DNA of 64,000 nt from Hippopus hippopus (lineage: Eukaryota > Mollusca > Bivalvia > Cardiida > Cardiidae), in the NCBI GenBank assembly GCA_946811185.2, contig OX328098.1, positions 23,135,084 to 23,199,083 of the forward strand, given 5' to 3'. Both the position numbers and the translations under genes were made by a program. The number at the start of each line of letters is the position of its first letter. The stretch's first letter is position 1. The notes under the pieces were generated by a model. It had not been told where the DNA came from and did not search any database. It saw only the letters and a program-made list of their open reading frames with translations. This document shows positions 34,014 to 47,900 of the stretch, piece by piece.

Positions 34014-34223
34014 TTAACTCTTTCAGCACCAAATATATAAACTGGATCCTTGTCGACAACATAAAATAGCATCAACTGGGATTCAGAAAGATTTATGTCT
34101 CATAGGCTTGACTAAACAAGCGGACGGTATAGATCCAAGATCAGACTGCACGTTCTGTGCAGTCTGATCTTGATCTATGCCGTCCGCCAAAGTCCCTGTT
34201 TTCGCATATGGCACCGAAAGGGT
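34014..34223. mobile_element. TTAA-bounded palindromic MITE, variant
   Basis: Ends TTAACTCTTTCAGCACCA and TGGCACCGAAAGGGTTAA. Central hairpin CGGACGGTATAGATC / GATCTATGCCGTCCG. It shares the core with family B but has different ends. Confidence 0.75.
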
Positions 34224-34589
34224 TAAGAATGAATCCTTCGTTTAATCTTTGAGTGCTAAACCTTTTGTTTGATATGAATACTGTAAGAAGTCAATATTGA
34301 AAAGCACTGGCAGGTGAAAAATATGATATAGCTCATATGATAGAATTTCTCTTTAAAAGGGAAGAAAAATTTGCGGGAAAATTGAAAATGCTGGTATCCA
34401 GAATATTCTTTTTTTCCTCGGAATTTCTAACTTTTCCCACTATGTTTTCAAAAGCCTTCTCTTTCGGGGTCGAACACGCCTAGGAACTCCTGAAGGGTTA
34501 AGTCTTAACTTGATGACAAAACTTTAGACTGGTCCATATTGAAAGACATTTGCAGACGACAAAAGTGGATAAGATGATGAGATTTGCCT

Positions 34590-34799
34590 TTAACCCTTTG
34601 TCTGCTAAGCGCGACTCACTGACCTTTTGCGGACAGTGTAGATTAAGATCAGACTGCACAGAACGTGCAGTCTGATCTTGTATCTACATTGTCCGAAAAG
34701 GATATTTTCCCCCCAAAAGTACGTTTGAAATGGCAAAAAATGCTTTTTTACTATCGGCTTGTAAATTTCATTTCACTTGTTTAGCAGGATAAGAATTAA
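34590..34799. mobile_element. TTAA-bounded palindromic MITE (family B)
   Basis: 210 bp, same length as 10419-10628. Ends TTAACCCTTTGTCTGCTAA and TTAGCAGGATAAGAATTAA. Central hairpin GACAGTGTAGATTAAGATCA / TGATCTTGTATCTACATTGTC. Confidence 0.8.
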
Positions 34800-35479
34800 A
34801 CGGGCGGATAACCTTGATTAACCGCATCTTCTCCTTTTCCAAAAATGTATTCAAAATCATTGGGTACAAGCATTCTCTCCTTTCTCCACATTTTTTTTTT
34901 TGTTTTCAAAAGCTATCTTCCTCAGGGTTGTACAAGCACAATATTGTTTGGTTAAGAGTTATCCTTTACCACGCAATTCCGAGGTTTAACGACCCTGAGG
35001 AAAAAAGCCTTTTGAAAGCACTGTGGGAAAAGGAGAAAATGCTGTTAACCAGCATTTTCTTTTTCCACAATATTTTTTTTTAACCTTTTTTCAAAGAAAC
35101 AACCCATCATTTGTCATCTCCAAATACCTTCAGTCTAAAATTTTATTGTTTGGTATAGTGTTAATCAGGAAATCCTGGTTTGTAACGAATGTCATGTATG
35201 CCACTGCAGAGCCCTTGCTCCGGTCGTATACTATTAACCTTTCACCACACAATCTCGAGTTTTAACGACCCTGATAAAGAAAGCTTTTAAAAACATAGCG
35301 GGAAAAGGAGAAAATGCTTGTTAAAAGCATTTTACTCCTTTTTCCTACAATGTTTTCTATTATATTAGAGACAAATCATTTGAGCCTCATTTAAATTGTT
35401 GTCTGCAAATGCTGTCAATTTGGAGAAGTCTAAAATTTTGTCGTTTGGTAAAGAGTTAAAACCCAAGGTAGATATGGAT

Positions 35480-37380
35480 AGTAGTATAGATAACAGTATA
35501 CCCGAAGGCGAGTCTAATTTTTGACTGGTCGCCTCCCATACACAGTAAATGGCCAAATATGAAAAGAAGCACCGTAAACGTCATACATTGTACATGTATT
35601 ATTGAGACTAACATGGATTGGTGAGCTTTTTACTATGATATGGCTGAAAGATTGTTGAAAGTCTCATCTATAACAGTGATAGATTTTTATTTGTAAATAC
35701 GTGTATTAATGCATCTGATAAATAGCAGGATAAAAAGAAACAAACAAACCAAGCGCGTCGAACGATCAGTTTACGTTAAATTTAATAATGCAGGTAAGTA
35801 TGAACTGAAGTAGATAAATTGGCTATCCGCCTGGATCAATCACACTTGAAACGCCTCATCGACAGTCCCACGATCCAGCCGCTGTACCATGGTAGTAGAT
35901 ACACTGCTGGCTACATAATTTTATATTCACAACTTAGGCTACGTGCTGTGTTTACGTTTTCAATGAGCCAGTATTGGCAGACAAATAATTGTCGCATTTG
36001 CATTATAACTACATGTATATATCTGTTCTTTTTCTCGGGCTATTTACAGAATATGCCTTCTTGCTTATCTCATCTAAATAGTGGTATGAGCCAAAATATA
36101 CAACGTATTTTTCGACGCATTCTAGTCAAATTTACTTATGTTTGATTAGATCTACATGTACCTATGGTATAATGCCGCTATGTAAACAAGACAATATTCT
36201 ATACATGTATCATGAATAATTCATCAACCTGTCTTGGGTATATTTAACCCTTCACTAGAGCATTACTTTGTTTTAATGACTCTAAGGTTGATAACTTTTA
36301 AAACCATTTAGTAAAAAGGAGAAAAAGCTGATAACCAGCATTTTCTCTATTTCCCACAACGTTTTCAACCTATTCGAAGACAAGTGGAAGCATGTAGGCT
36401 ACATTTAATTTGTCATTAGCAAAATGCTTTCGATTTGGTCACGTCTAAAATTTTGTCGTCTGATATGGAGTTTAATAGATCTGCATTCCTAATTTTTTTT
36501 CCACTTGAAGCAGATCAGTTTCTGAAGATATGAGGAAAAACATGAAAGTAAGATTTTACATTAGATTTACAATGCATACCTGCATCAGGAAGCCTATAAT
36601 GTATCCTGTCTCCGTGTCAGATCAGCTGCTTGATCCCAGTTGCCAGTTGGTTATTTAAATGTTTCTAACATACATAAATGAACACAACATAAGTAAATCA
36701 CCCCTACCAATATATATCCCACTATATGGTATTCAAATACATGTACACACAAGAAGACCTTCACTCTCACTTAAAGAGAAAGTCGACTTCTGGATATATC
36801 CAAGGCAGACTTTTCAAAGCGAAAAGTATGTGAATAAAATTCAATCAGTTAAGTTTATGTGAACAGACATAAGCGTCATACCAATAATTGGTCATTTTGA
36901 ACAATTTATCCAGCTGTCACATTATTTTCATATGCCTACAGATTAATATAATTCAATATGTCAAAATGCATCGGAGAAAAAAGTTAAGGGTGAGTGTATA
37001 TTCTGCGTATTGGAAAATTTTACCTTGTATGGGAAGCCTCATTGATTTTAATGATTTACACATTGACCTGATCAAGAGAATGAATACTTCAAAACTTACG
37101 CTAGCTTCAGTTATAGATGCCTGCATATTATAACAAAATGCTTTTTCCTGTTGCGTAGAAATAAATGATCTATTGTATAATGCTTTTTGTTAAATTTACC
37201 TAGTATTTTGCTTTCTTATTAGTAATACTAAAATGCATGTAAACACTTGTAAAAAAAAAAATATTGAAATGTATTTAAATGTTTCGTCTTGTATATAATT
37301 ATGATGGTAATATTGTAGTGATAGCCGGTTGATTGATTGCATGGTGTTTAACATCGTTTTCAACATTATTTCAGTTTGTG
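35480..37380. other. Intronic stretch without recognised repeats or exons
   Basis: Less repeat-dense than its surroundings, with one family A hairpin near 36320. The plus strand has ATGCAG|gtaagtatg at about 35788-35802, a perfect-looking donor after a start codon, but there is no supporting downstream exon. Confidence 0.45.
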
Positions 37381-38436
37381 GTGGCATTAATAATCAGTAG
37401 CAAGAATGTTAAACCTGGGAAATGGGGTAGCTACAAAAAATCAGGAGGGTAGGGTAGTGTAATGATTACAGGTAGCCTTGATGTCAAGTGGTCCAGTTAA
37501 CTCTGTGGTTAGACCAGTCAATTTGTGAGTGAGGGGTCCTGGATTGGAATCCTACACAAGTCAAACCCCCCCCCCCCCTTGATATTACTCTTTTTCAGTC
37601 TAAAACTATCCTGAGTTTTAACAACCCCAAAAAAGGCTTTTGAAAAAAAAAAAAAAAAAAAAAATGTGGAAAAGAAGAAAATGCCAGGAACCAGTGTTTT
37701 CTCCCTTTTACAAAATGTTTTCTACCCTGTCAAAAACAGAGATCATCATTTAAGGTACATTTAATCTGTCATCTGCAAATGCTTTCAACTTGGATAAGTC
37801 CAAAATTTTGTTGTTTGGTAAAGAGTTAACCAATTCAGATATGCAAATGCTGATGCTGGCGCTGATATTGCAGAAAGGCTGTTCACAATATCTGCCTACT
37901 CACAATATCTGGCAAAAAAATGGGCCGTGCAGATCCGAGATCAGACTGCCCATTCTGTGCAATTTGATTTTGACCTTCACTGTCTTTGTTAACTCTTTAC
38001 CACACAACAAAATCTTAGACTGTTCTACACGGAAAGCATTGGTATATGGTTTAATTCAGTGTGGCTAGAATGATTGTGTTAGGCCATGTTTGAAAAACAA
38101 AAAAAAAAAGGGAAACACTGCAGGAATAGGAGAAAATTCTGTTCACCAGCATTTTATCCTCTTCCCACATTGTTTTCAAAACAACTTTTCCTTCGGGTCA
38201 TTAAAACATGGGATTGTTTGGTAGATAGGTTTAGCGCTTTCATTCAGGATTATCAAAAAAAAAAAAATTCAGTCAAAATGAACAAAAGTCCTGAAATTGT
38301 ACATAGACCAATAGGACTTTTCAAAAAGTGTTATCTCCCTTTAAATATCAACAATAGTCCTGAATCTGCCCATAGACCAATAAGCCTTTTCCAAAAAGTG
38401 TTACCTCCCTTTTCATGTCAACAAGAGTCCAGCAGG

Positions 38437-38531
38437 ACCCCGTTTTACTAAGGTAGTTACGAACAAAATTTGCATAAGTTTTACGTAACTATGGATTTTG
38501 TTCGTAATTACCTTAGTAAAACGAGGCCCAG
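38437..38531. mobile_element. Internally deleted derivative of the foldback
   Basis: GGACCCCGTTTTACTAAGGT with AGTTACGAACAAAATTTGC, then directly the inverse ATTTTGTTCGTAATTACC and TTAGTAAAACGAGGCCC. It keeps only the outer 40 bp of each arm. Confidence 0.82.
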
Positions 38532-39014
38532 GCTGAAGCTGTACATAGACCAATAGGCCTTTCTAAAAACTGTTCTCTCCCTTTACATGTCAACAAAAGT
38601 CCTGAATCTGCACATAGACCAATGAGCCTTTTTCAAAAAGTGTTACCTCCCTTTACATATTATCTTCCTATAAGCAACATTTTAGTGTAAATTCAGCAAG
38701 CAGATGTCTGGTTGAGAGTAACTTTTTTACCCTTAAAAGACAAGCCCATCTTTTAAAGATCCGAAAGGATAAAAACTAGAAAACACTGTAGGAAAAGGAG
38801 AACATACTGGTAACTAGCATTTTCTCCTTTTCTTACGATACTTTATACCCTTTTAATGAAAACAAATCCTATCATTTGATTCATAGTTGATTTGTATTCT
38901 GCAAATGGTTTAAAATGGATATGTCTGTGTGTGGTTTTTTTTCAATTGGTAAAGCTATGAATCAAATAACAAATACCTAAAGAAAAAAAATGATCTATTA
39001 AAACATTTTTGGTT

Positions 39015-39250
39015 TTTGACTGATTGATTGAATGGTGTTTTACGCAGCTTTCAGCATTATTTCAGTCATATCACGGCGACAGTTCACATATTTGTGTATT
39101 TCCTGGGTTTTACCAGTATTAGGCTAGGGCCCTGAGGTGTCTTGCCCAAGGACACTCCCATGAAAAACCCAGTGGATTCAGTACGGTTCTAACCCAGGGG
39201 CCTCCAGGTTATGAGTCCTACACTTTACCAATGAGTCAAACAGGACCCCT
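39015..39250 (-). repeat. SINE (type 2)
   Basis: Plus strand begins TTGACTGATTGATTGAATGG and has TTATTTCAGTCATATCACGG, TGTATTTCCTGGGTTTTACC and GGTGTCTTGCCCAAGGACAC. Minus-strand reading gives a tRNA-like head with GACTCATTGGTAAAGTG and GGGTTAGAACCG. Similar copies: 47220-47455, 48300-48475, 53098-53325, 56804-57031. Confidence 0.65.
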
Positions 39251-40341
39251 GGAACATCTTTGGAAAATGTCACAGGAAAGCTGATCAATTCCATGATAGC
39301 AAAATGAACATTTTTGATAAGATTGTTTTCATACACTTGGAGAAGAAGAAGATGAAGAAGAAGACAAAAAATACAACAAATACAAAAGTGTGCTTGAAGT
39401 AGAAAAAGAACTTTTATTTCAAATGTCAACAAATATTGTCACTCAACATCATTGACAAAGTTGAACAGGACTGATTTGATCCCATTTTCATATTCTTATA
39501 TCTTTACTTTAAAAAAAAAAATTGAAAGCATTTACAGACAACAAATTAAATGTGGCCAAAATGATAAAATTTTCCCATGAAAGGATAAAGAATAATGAAT
39601 TCTAAAGCCTTCATTCCCAAATTAGAACTTGGGATTGTTTGGTAAACAGTTAAAGCATATGAATTAATGAAATGAACCTTTTCAATAGAAGAAATGACAG
39701 AAATAATGCTATCTAAAAGTCATTTTGGCCAGAATTTCTTGCACAGAAGTAGAAAATGCCAATCAAAGATCAGACTGCACCTTTCGATGCAGTCTGATCT
39801 TCTGCACCTTCTTCAAAGTTAACTAAATCTGGGCTTAGCTCTTAACTCTTTACTAAACAATCCTAAGTTTAAATGACCCTTAAAAAAATGGCTTTTGAAG
39901 ACATTATGGGAAAAAGGGAAAATGCTGGTGATCAGCATTTTCTCCTTTTTTAACTGCTGATGACATGCATTTTATCCTTTTCTGCATTTCAAAAGCCTTT
40001 ATCCTTTGGGTCAATAAAATATGGCATTGTGTGGTGAAGATTAAGTCACAAATATATGTAAAAACTTTATGACAAAAGGATAAACTTACCATAATCACTG
40101 GTTATGAGCCATTTTGCTTATACCACAATGTTTAGTAGTTCACTGTATTCAAATAACCATCTGCCCACAGTGATCATTTAGAGAGATAATATTATTACAT
40201 GTATGGTTTATTGACAAGTAATATCTGGCAATTGTTTAACTACTCCTTCCTAAGATTCATCAGGTTGATCTGATTTCTTAACCCTTTCCAAAACCATCCT
40301 GTGTGTTCATGACTCTGAAAAATAAGCCTTTAGAAAATATT

Positions 40342-40390
40342 GTGGGAAAAGGAGAAAATGCTGGTAACCAGCATTTTCTCCTTTTCCCAC
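40342..40390. repeat. Family A hairpin, perfect 24-bp arms
   Basis: GTGGGAAAAGGAGAAAATGC continuing TGGT, one central A, then the exact complement. Same core, more or less decayed, near 1960, 3635, 5735, 14430, 15120, 17370, 18705, 22020, 22720, 24030, 25070, 27245, 27780, 28180, 29505, 31975, 32520, 32750, 33195, 33395, 33610, 33870, 34380, 35030, 35305, 36320, 37675, 38130, 38795, 39910, 41065, 41390, 41735, 42210, 42620, 43250, 47010, 49220, 49550, 50075, 58340 and 59095. Confidence 0.92.
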
Positions 40391-42900
40391 AACATTTTCT
40401 TCCCATTGTTAAACTTTAACAAATCTTATGATTTGAGTCACATCTATTTTGTTGTCTGATTTCAATTTTGACATGTTTAAAATTAAGCTGTTTGATAAAG
40501 AGTTAATACAATCAGATGGGAGAGGATCCAGTTGTCCAGCTTTGTAGTTCTTCTTCATAACATAAGTATGCAATTGCCAAATTCCTGACCCTTTACTAGA
40601 TGACTAAGTTTTCCTGTTGGTCACCAGCATTTTTCCACAACATATTCTTTCCCATACCATACCACAATCATGCACCATGGATGCAACACTGCATAACATG
40701 ACAGATTTTGTATGCAGCTCTCGAATGGTTCAGTTTCATGCTCAATTGTCTATCATTCAAGTGAGTAACAAATAATTCAATGTCAGATATAATGTAAAAA
40801 ACTGAAAGTGAAAGTAGAGAAAGAAAGTCTCAAAGTCCACTTCACAGGTTCAAAGGTCATCAGCCGTGAAGTATCAGTCAGGGCTTTTCTGTCATAGTGT
40901 TCTACCTGAGGCTGTTGAAGGCTGCAAGAAATTGAAAGCTGATTAACTCTTCACCACATAAAAAAAATTAGACTTGTCCAAATTGAAAGCATTTGCAGAT
41001 GACAACCAAAGGTGGCTAAAATGATGGAATTTGTCTATGATAGAGTAGAAGACATTGATGGAAAAGGAGAAAATGCTGGTTACCAGCATTTTCTCCTTTT
41101 CCCACAATGTTTTTAACCCTTTACCACATAATCCAGACTTTTAACGATGCTGAGAAAGAAGCCTTTTATTTTGTTGTCTGCACATGCTTTCAAGTTGGAC
41201 CAGTCTAAAATTTTGTTGTATGGTAAAGAGTTAAAAGGCTTCTACCTCAGGGTTGTTAAAACTTGTGATTGTGTGGTGAAGGGTTAATTAATTCTTTCAA
41301 TGGCAATGTTAAATTTAACTCTTTACCAAATGACTATTGTTCAGACTTGTCTGAATTTAAAGCATTTGCAGATGACAAATTAGATGTGGGAAAAGGAGAA
41401 AACAGTGGTTTCCAGCATTAAACTTTTTTTCCAGTTATCACAATGCTTTCATGAGTCTAATTTCCCAGGGTAAAACTCCACATTGTGTCATTATGGGTTA
41501 ATCTCTTTTGCAGATGGTGTAGATCAAAAATCAGATTGCACATTCTGTGCTGTCCGATCTTAGATCTAAACCCTCCACTCCTTTATCTAAACTTTGTCAA
41601 AAAGATTTCTTTATTTGTTTTGAAATTGCATTTTCAGTAGTTAAAAACTTTTAAATCATTTAAATTGGAAACAAAAGAATCAAGGCTTTATGCTAGGATT
41701 TATCCTTGAAAACGTAGAAAACACGAAATGAAAGAGACAAAATGCTGATAACCAGCATTTTTTCCTTTCCCCACAATAATTTTAGCAGCCTGTTTTCTCA
41801 CAGTTGTAAAACAAAGATTAGTTTGGTAAAGGGTCCTCTTTTCAAAAAGTGAAAGTTCCAGATACAAAGCAGGTTATTTTCAATGCATCAAGGGATCACA
41901 AGGAATACCAGCATTTATTCCTTTGTTCACAATGTTTTCAAAATTCATCTGCCTCAGGGTCAAAAAATCATTGGACTTTGTGTTAATGGCTTAGCTCAAA
42001 AGACAAATTTTGTCTTTAACTCTTTACCAAATGACAAAATTTTAGACCAGTCCAATTTGAAAGCATTTGCAGACGACAAAATAAATGTGGTTCAAGAATC
42101 GAAATTTGTTTTAGGAATAGTAGAAAACATTTTATTCTTCAGTGTTGTTAAAACTTGAGATTGTGTGGTAAAGGGTTAAAATTGTACAAAAAAAAAAAAA
42201 TGTTAAAGCAAAGGAGAAAATGCAGGTTACCAGCATTTTCTCCTCTACCCACTAAGTTTTTAAACCCATCATCCATCTGTCCGTAAAATCAATGGGGTTG
42301 TTTGGTAAAGGGTTCGATGCATTTAGCTCCTTATCAAATGACTGAAACATAGATTTGTCCAAATTGAAAGCATTTGCAGATGACATTTTGCATGTGATTC
42401 AAAAAATGGAAGTTTTCTTTAATAGGGTAGAAAACACTGTTGGAAGGGTTCAATGCATTTTCCTCCTTACCAAATTACAGAAACATAGACTAGTCCAAAT
42501 TGAAAGCATTTGCAGATGACATTTTGCATGTGATTAAAAAAAATGGAAGTTTTCTTCACCCTTTACCACACAATCCTGAGTTTTAACGACCCTTACAGAG
42601 AATATCTTTTGAAAACATTGTGGGAAAATGCTGGTAACCAGCATTTTCTCCTTTTTCCCACAATGTTTTCTACACTATCATAGATAGAGATCATCATTTG
42701 AGCAATATTTAATTTGTCGTCTGCAAATCAGTTCAGTTTGGTTTAGTTCAAAATATTGTCATTTGGTAAAGAGTTAAATAGGGTAGAAAACATAGTTGGA
42801 AAAGGAGAAAATGGTGGCTACTTCTTCCCCATGGTCATTAAAACTGGGAATAGAGTGGTAAAGGGTTTACCTAGCAAGCAATGACAAATGAATATCATAC

Positions 42901-42933
42901 CTCTCAGAACATTACCCAAGTCTTCTTCTTCAT
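42901..42933 (-). CDS. Acidic mini-exon, phase 1-1
   Basis: 33 nt between acceptor ctttcttttctcag and donor gtatga. Encodes EEEDLGNVLR. The excellent polypyrimidine tract supports it despite its size. Confidence 0.55.
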
Positions 42934-44925
42934 CTGAGAAAAGAAAGTTATTTGAGAGTTTTTATTTTGGTTTCATTTCTTTAAGTTTTCACAAGACAAC
43001 TGGTCTATTTTGAATGCATTTGTAGCTTCAAGATGAAAGTGGCTTAAAGGACAGATGTTGTTTTCAAAAGGATGTCAACCATTGTTGGAAAAGGAGAAAA
43101 CAAATAAGGCCCTAATAACTGCAATGACAAATTTACACTGGCTGCAAAGGCAACTGTATTCATGAAAGGCCCTGTGGGGTTTAAGCCTTTACCACACAAT
43201 CCCAAATTATAATGACCCTTAAAAACAGGGCTTTAGAAAACATTGCAGGAAAAGGAGAAAATGCTGGTAACCAGCATTTTCTCCTTTTCCCACAATGTTT
43301 TCTATCTGTTCAAGCACAAAATGCTATCTTTTGAAAAACATTTGAATTGTCATAAATGAATATCCTCCATATGGATAAGTCTAAAATTTTGCTGTGTGGC
43401 AAATAGTTAATTTGTAGAACAGAATATCTATTTCTTACTGTAAGGGAAATAACTCTAATCCAAAGATTTGGTTTTAGATAAGATTAAATGCTCTTCCTTA
43501 GACAATAGAAAATCTCTTGTTCACTACACCACAATTTAAACTTGATGTTTGACAACATTTTTAACCATTATTTACAATATTTCTAAATCATGGTTCATTT
43601 TTTCCATTATGATGAGGCTTTTCTTTCAGACAAAACGAAAACCACATTCTGAATCATATTCATACACTTTTGAGGATGAGAGATAGAGATCAGAATACAC
43701 AGAGATTGTGCACAGTCTGATCTTTGTAATGCAATGTCTGACCCATTTAGATTTATCCAACAAAAAGAACTTTAAACTCCTAATAATTGGGATTAACTCT
43801 TTACCAGATGACAAAATTTTAGGCTTGCTCAAATTAAAGGCATTTGCAGATGACAAATTAAATTTTACCTCATATATGAGAATTGTCTTTGTTTAGGGTA
43901 GGAAATGTTGTGTGGCTACAAGCATTTTCTCCTTTTCCCACAATGTCTTCAAATGGTTTCTTCTTCAGAGCATTTGCATCAAATATTTATTGAACTGTTT
44001 GACTCTCTATAGAATGATGTACCACAAAGACTGAACAGAAAGGTTCAAGTAAAAGTTAGAAAATGTATTTGTTAAATTACCCATGCTTGAATAACACTAT
44101 ATTCTATGACTTTAAATGTTTCACTAAGTCATTTTGGCCCATTAAGTGTAAGAGACTACAAAACTCTTGTACTTTTAACCACCCATCCTATGCTTTGCAC
44201 CCCTGAACAGTGGACAAGTCAATTATTTAAACTTTAAAGTGAGCCATGCTCTGTGAAAAGGGGTCTTACAGCATCTGCAAAAAGTAGTGGCCTAGGTCAG
44301 CCTGTGCAGCCCATGCAGGCTGACCTGGGCCAATACTTTTTGCTACTGATCAATTCTCTGTGTGTCAAGGGACCATTCTACCTCCAAACAGCTGGTTGTA
44401 GACAAAGTGGATGTTAAAGATCCCTAATAAGGTGATATCTTGCTTTGTACAATGCATCACAGAGATGCATTAAGCTACCTTTTGCCAGAGTGTTAAAAAT
44501 GGTTAAAAAACAATGTTAGAAAAGGCTGGTTCAAATCCTCAGCTCAGCCAATTTCTTCACAAGAATTGGTGATAGTCATTGCAACAAGATTCATTCCTTT
44601 CTCACCATCAATCATTGTTTCGATGATGCTTACATGTAAGTGGAAAAGTAACCAATGGCTTTGGAGGAACACAGTCCGATGCACTGGTAGAAGAAACTCC
44701 AGGACAGCAGGGATGGGTGTACTGGCCGCAGCAGTATAACTTAAATAATGTTTAACAGTGTTAAAAATCATATAATCAGTCAATTCATTTATTCAGCACT
44801 ACAGGGGTAAACAAGACAAATCTATGATGCATGGCATCGTAGAAGCCGCAATCTTTTGGTGGACAATTTCAGAAATAGTGACTCTCTAGAAAAATGTGAT
44901 GACATCTGTTTCCCCCCCCCCGTCC

Positions 44926-44957
<32 letters not shown>

Positions 44958-47900
44958 AAGATCATGACAAAAGATACTAAAATGTAGTCTAAAAAAGGTA
45001 GAAGTTAAGAGAGGAATCTTAAATTATCTTGTACCATTATTATACCCCCGCAAAACGAATGTTTTCGGGGTTATACTGGAATCAGCCTGTCTGTCCGTTT
45101 GTCCGTCTGTGTGTCCGTCCGTGTGTCCGTCTGTGTACAAATAATTGCCTGTATCTGTCAAAGCACTGGCGGGGGTATTAAGTCACATTCAGTGACAGCT
45201 CTAGTTATCATCATAATCATCATTATCATTTAAAGTGATGATGCGTATGTGAGAAAACATGTAAAAGCATGGGAATTTTCAAATTTCTACTAAAAGTTTG
45301 AAAATAGAGAAATTGCGCATGAATTCAAGTACAGAATTTTTCATTATTAAATGATTTTAAGAAGCAAACTTCTGTAGGGGCATCAAAGGCGACACTGCAG
45401 AATTATGTAAGTTAGTAATTATTCAAAGTGATATTTAGATCGTTATTCACGTACATGTAGATCTACATGTATGTACAATTTTTTAGTGATATTTTCTTTG
45501 TGTTTTATCTTTTTACAAAAAGAAAAAATATTCAACAACTTCCTTCTAAAACATTATCATTTTGCTTGTCAAAAAGAATCTTAGCCTGCTTGTAACAAAG
45601 TGAATCTTTACATTTCTACTCCAGAATTAGATACTTTTGCATAGTATTTCCAAAATTCTTCTGATCATAGCCTTCACAGTTGGCGCAAACCACTAAAAAA
45701 AAAAAAATATATTTTTTTAAGTCTTTAAGGATCTGGATCTTTTCAACAACAACATAGTAACTATTACTAATATACATATTGTTTAATAAAAAATAGTTTG
45801 AACCATTTCTGCAAATGCCTTGTACAAACCTATAAAATTTCTAATGTAAACTTCAAGAGCCATCCCAAAGCCTTGACCAGCAGCGACGTAACAAGTTGTA
45901 TATGCACAGTGATAGGTTTGGTAATAACTTTATCCTTTCAACTACACCGAATGAAATTAATTAGTATGGAAAATGAAACAAGAAATTTTTATGTTTACAA
46001 TATCTTATAAAATATCTAAAAAATATTACAATTACACAGGCTTATGTACTGTCTGATATTGATACATTTCAAACAGTTTCAACCCTTAGAGCACTATGCA
46101 CCACTTTGATATTTTTTGTGGACAACGTACATCACGATCCATACATTTTTCACGGGTATTGTAGATCAGGACCTTACTGTACAGAACTTACAGTCTGATC
46201 ATAACAGCTTCGACACACAATACATTAAATGCTAAATTTTACAGGGCTCATAAGGTAGATCGTCCATGTTACAAAATTCCATGAGGCTAAAGTGTCGATG
46301 AAGGGAAGAAAAAGGGTTATCTCTTCACAAGTAGGCCTACGGAAGCCGCTTTCAAGCGGCTTCCAACAAATATACCTATGGGAAAAAGTTAAGCATATAA
46401 TATATTCCTTGAAAAAGAGGTAAACAAAGACAAACATAACATGACATATGACTTTATTTTGTCTGGTGCATATTATCCATTCACTTAAATATAATTAAAC
46501 ACTAAACAGAGATATTGAAGAAACAATACATTTGGGCGAAAAAATTGTTTTAATTGTATGAGATGGAATATGCTTAACTTTTTCCCATAGGTATAGAATA
46601 AACTCACCATCAGTATTTTCAGTCAACTCTATTTCGTTGTTTCCTTCTGTTTCCTCATAAGGGTCTTCCTTCCCTATTTTGAGTACAAAAAGTACACAAA
46701 ATTAATGTTTCTTAACCCTTATCCAGCTAAATAAGTCAAATGAAACTTTAAGTCGATAGTAAAAACCCAAATGTTGCTATTTCAAAGTTATTCCTATAGG
46801 AAAAAAAATCTCCTCATAGGACAGACTGATCTTCATCTACACAATCCACAAAATGTCATGCCTAACAGCCTAAGTGTCAACTCTTTGACAGAAAAAAAAA
46901 ATTAAGGCTAGTCCAGATTAAAGCCATTTGCAGAAAATGACTCAAATGTGACTGAAACGATGGATTTGTAAGGTTGTAAGAGGGTAGAAAACATATTGTG
47001 TGAATAGGACTAAGTGCTGCTTTACCAGCATTTTCTACTTTTCCCACAATGTTTGCAAAAGATATTTTTTTTACATTGTATAAATATTAAATCTCTTATT
47101 TACATGCAGCAGCAACAGCTGGAATATTCAATTTTTGCAGATTGTTCTGAACTAGACCTACGGGTAGTATTATCAGTCACATCCCACTAGTTATAACTCT
47201 TTACACTGTGACAAAATTTTGATTGATTGATTGATTGATTGAATGGTGTTTAATGCCACTTTCAACATTATTTCAGTCATATCACTGTAACACCTCAGAC
47301 TATCATGTATTTCCTGGGTTTTACTAGTATTAGGCTAGGGCTGTGAAATGTCTTGTCCAAGGACACTTGCACGAAAAACCCAGTGGATCCAGTGCGGCTT
47401 AAGCCAGGGCCTCCAGGTTACAAGTCCCACACCTTACCACTAAACCATGCAGGACCCCAACAAAATTTTGACTTGTTTGGGTTAAATGTATTTACATATG
47501 AAACTGTAAACTTTAACACAAAATCTGAAATTGGTCTTTTGAAGGAAATATCAAATTGTGGGAAATGGAGCAAATGCTAGTTTCAAGCTTTTGCTCTTTT
47601 TGCCACAATGCTCTCAAGCCCCTTTTTTTTTTCAACTTTGTTGAAACTCAAGATCCTTAATTTTGGTAATGGATTGATGCCAGTGACTTAGTGACAGTAT
47701 GGTGTATAATACAAAACCTAAGGCTGCAGTCTTAGACTTGCCTTCTGATGTTCTTTGCTGCATAATTTCTCTCTAATTCATCACTACCTACCTTCTTCAA
47801 ATTCTCTTCTTTTCTTGGTTTCTGGTACACAATGTAGATCAAGATCAGACTGCACAAAACGTGCAGTTTGATCTTGGATCTACACCATCTGCTAGGGAGA

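Noticed and set aside
35788..35802. Plus-strand first exon ATGCAG|gtaagt
   Set aside because: A perfect donor after an ATG, but no downstream plus-strand exon with matching phase was seen.
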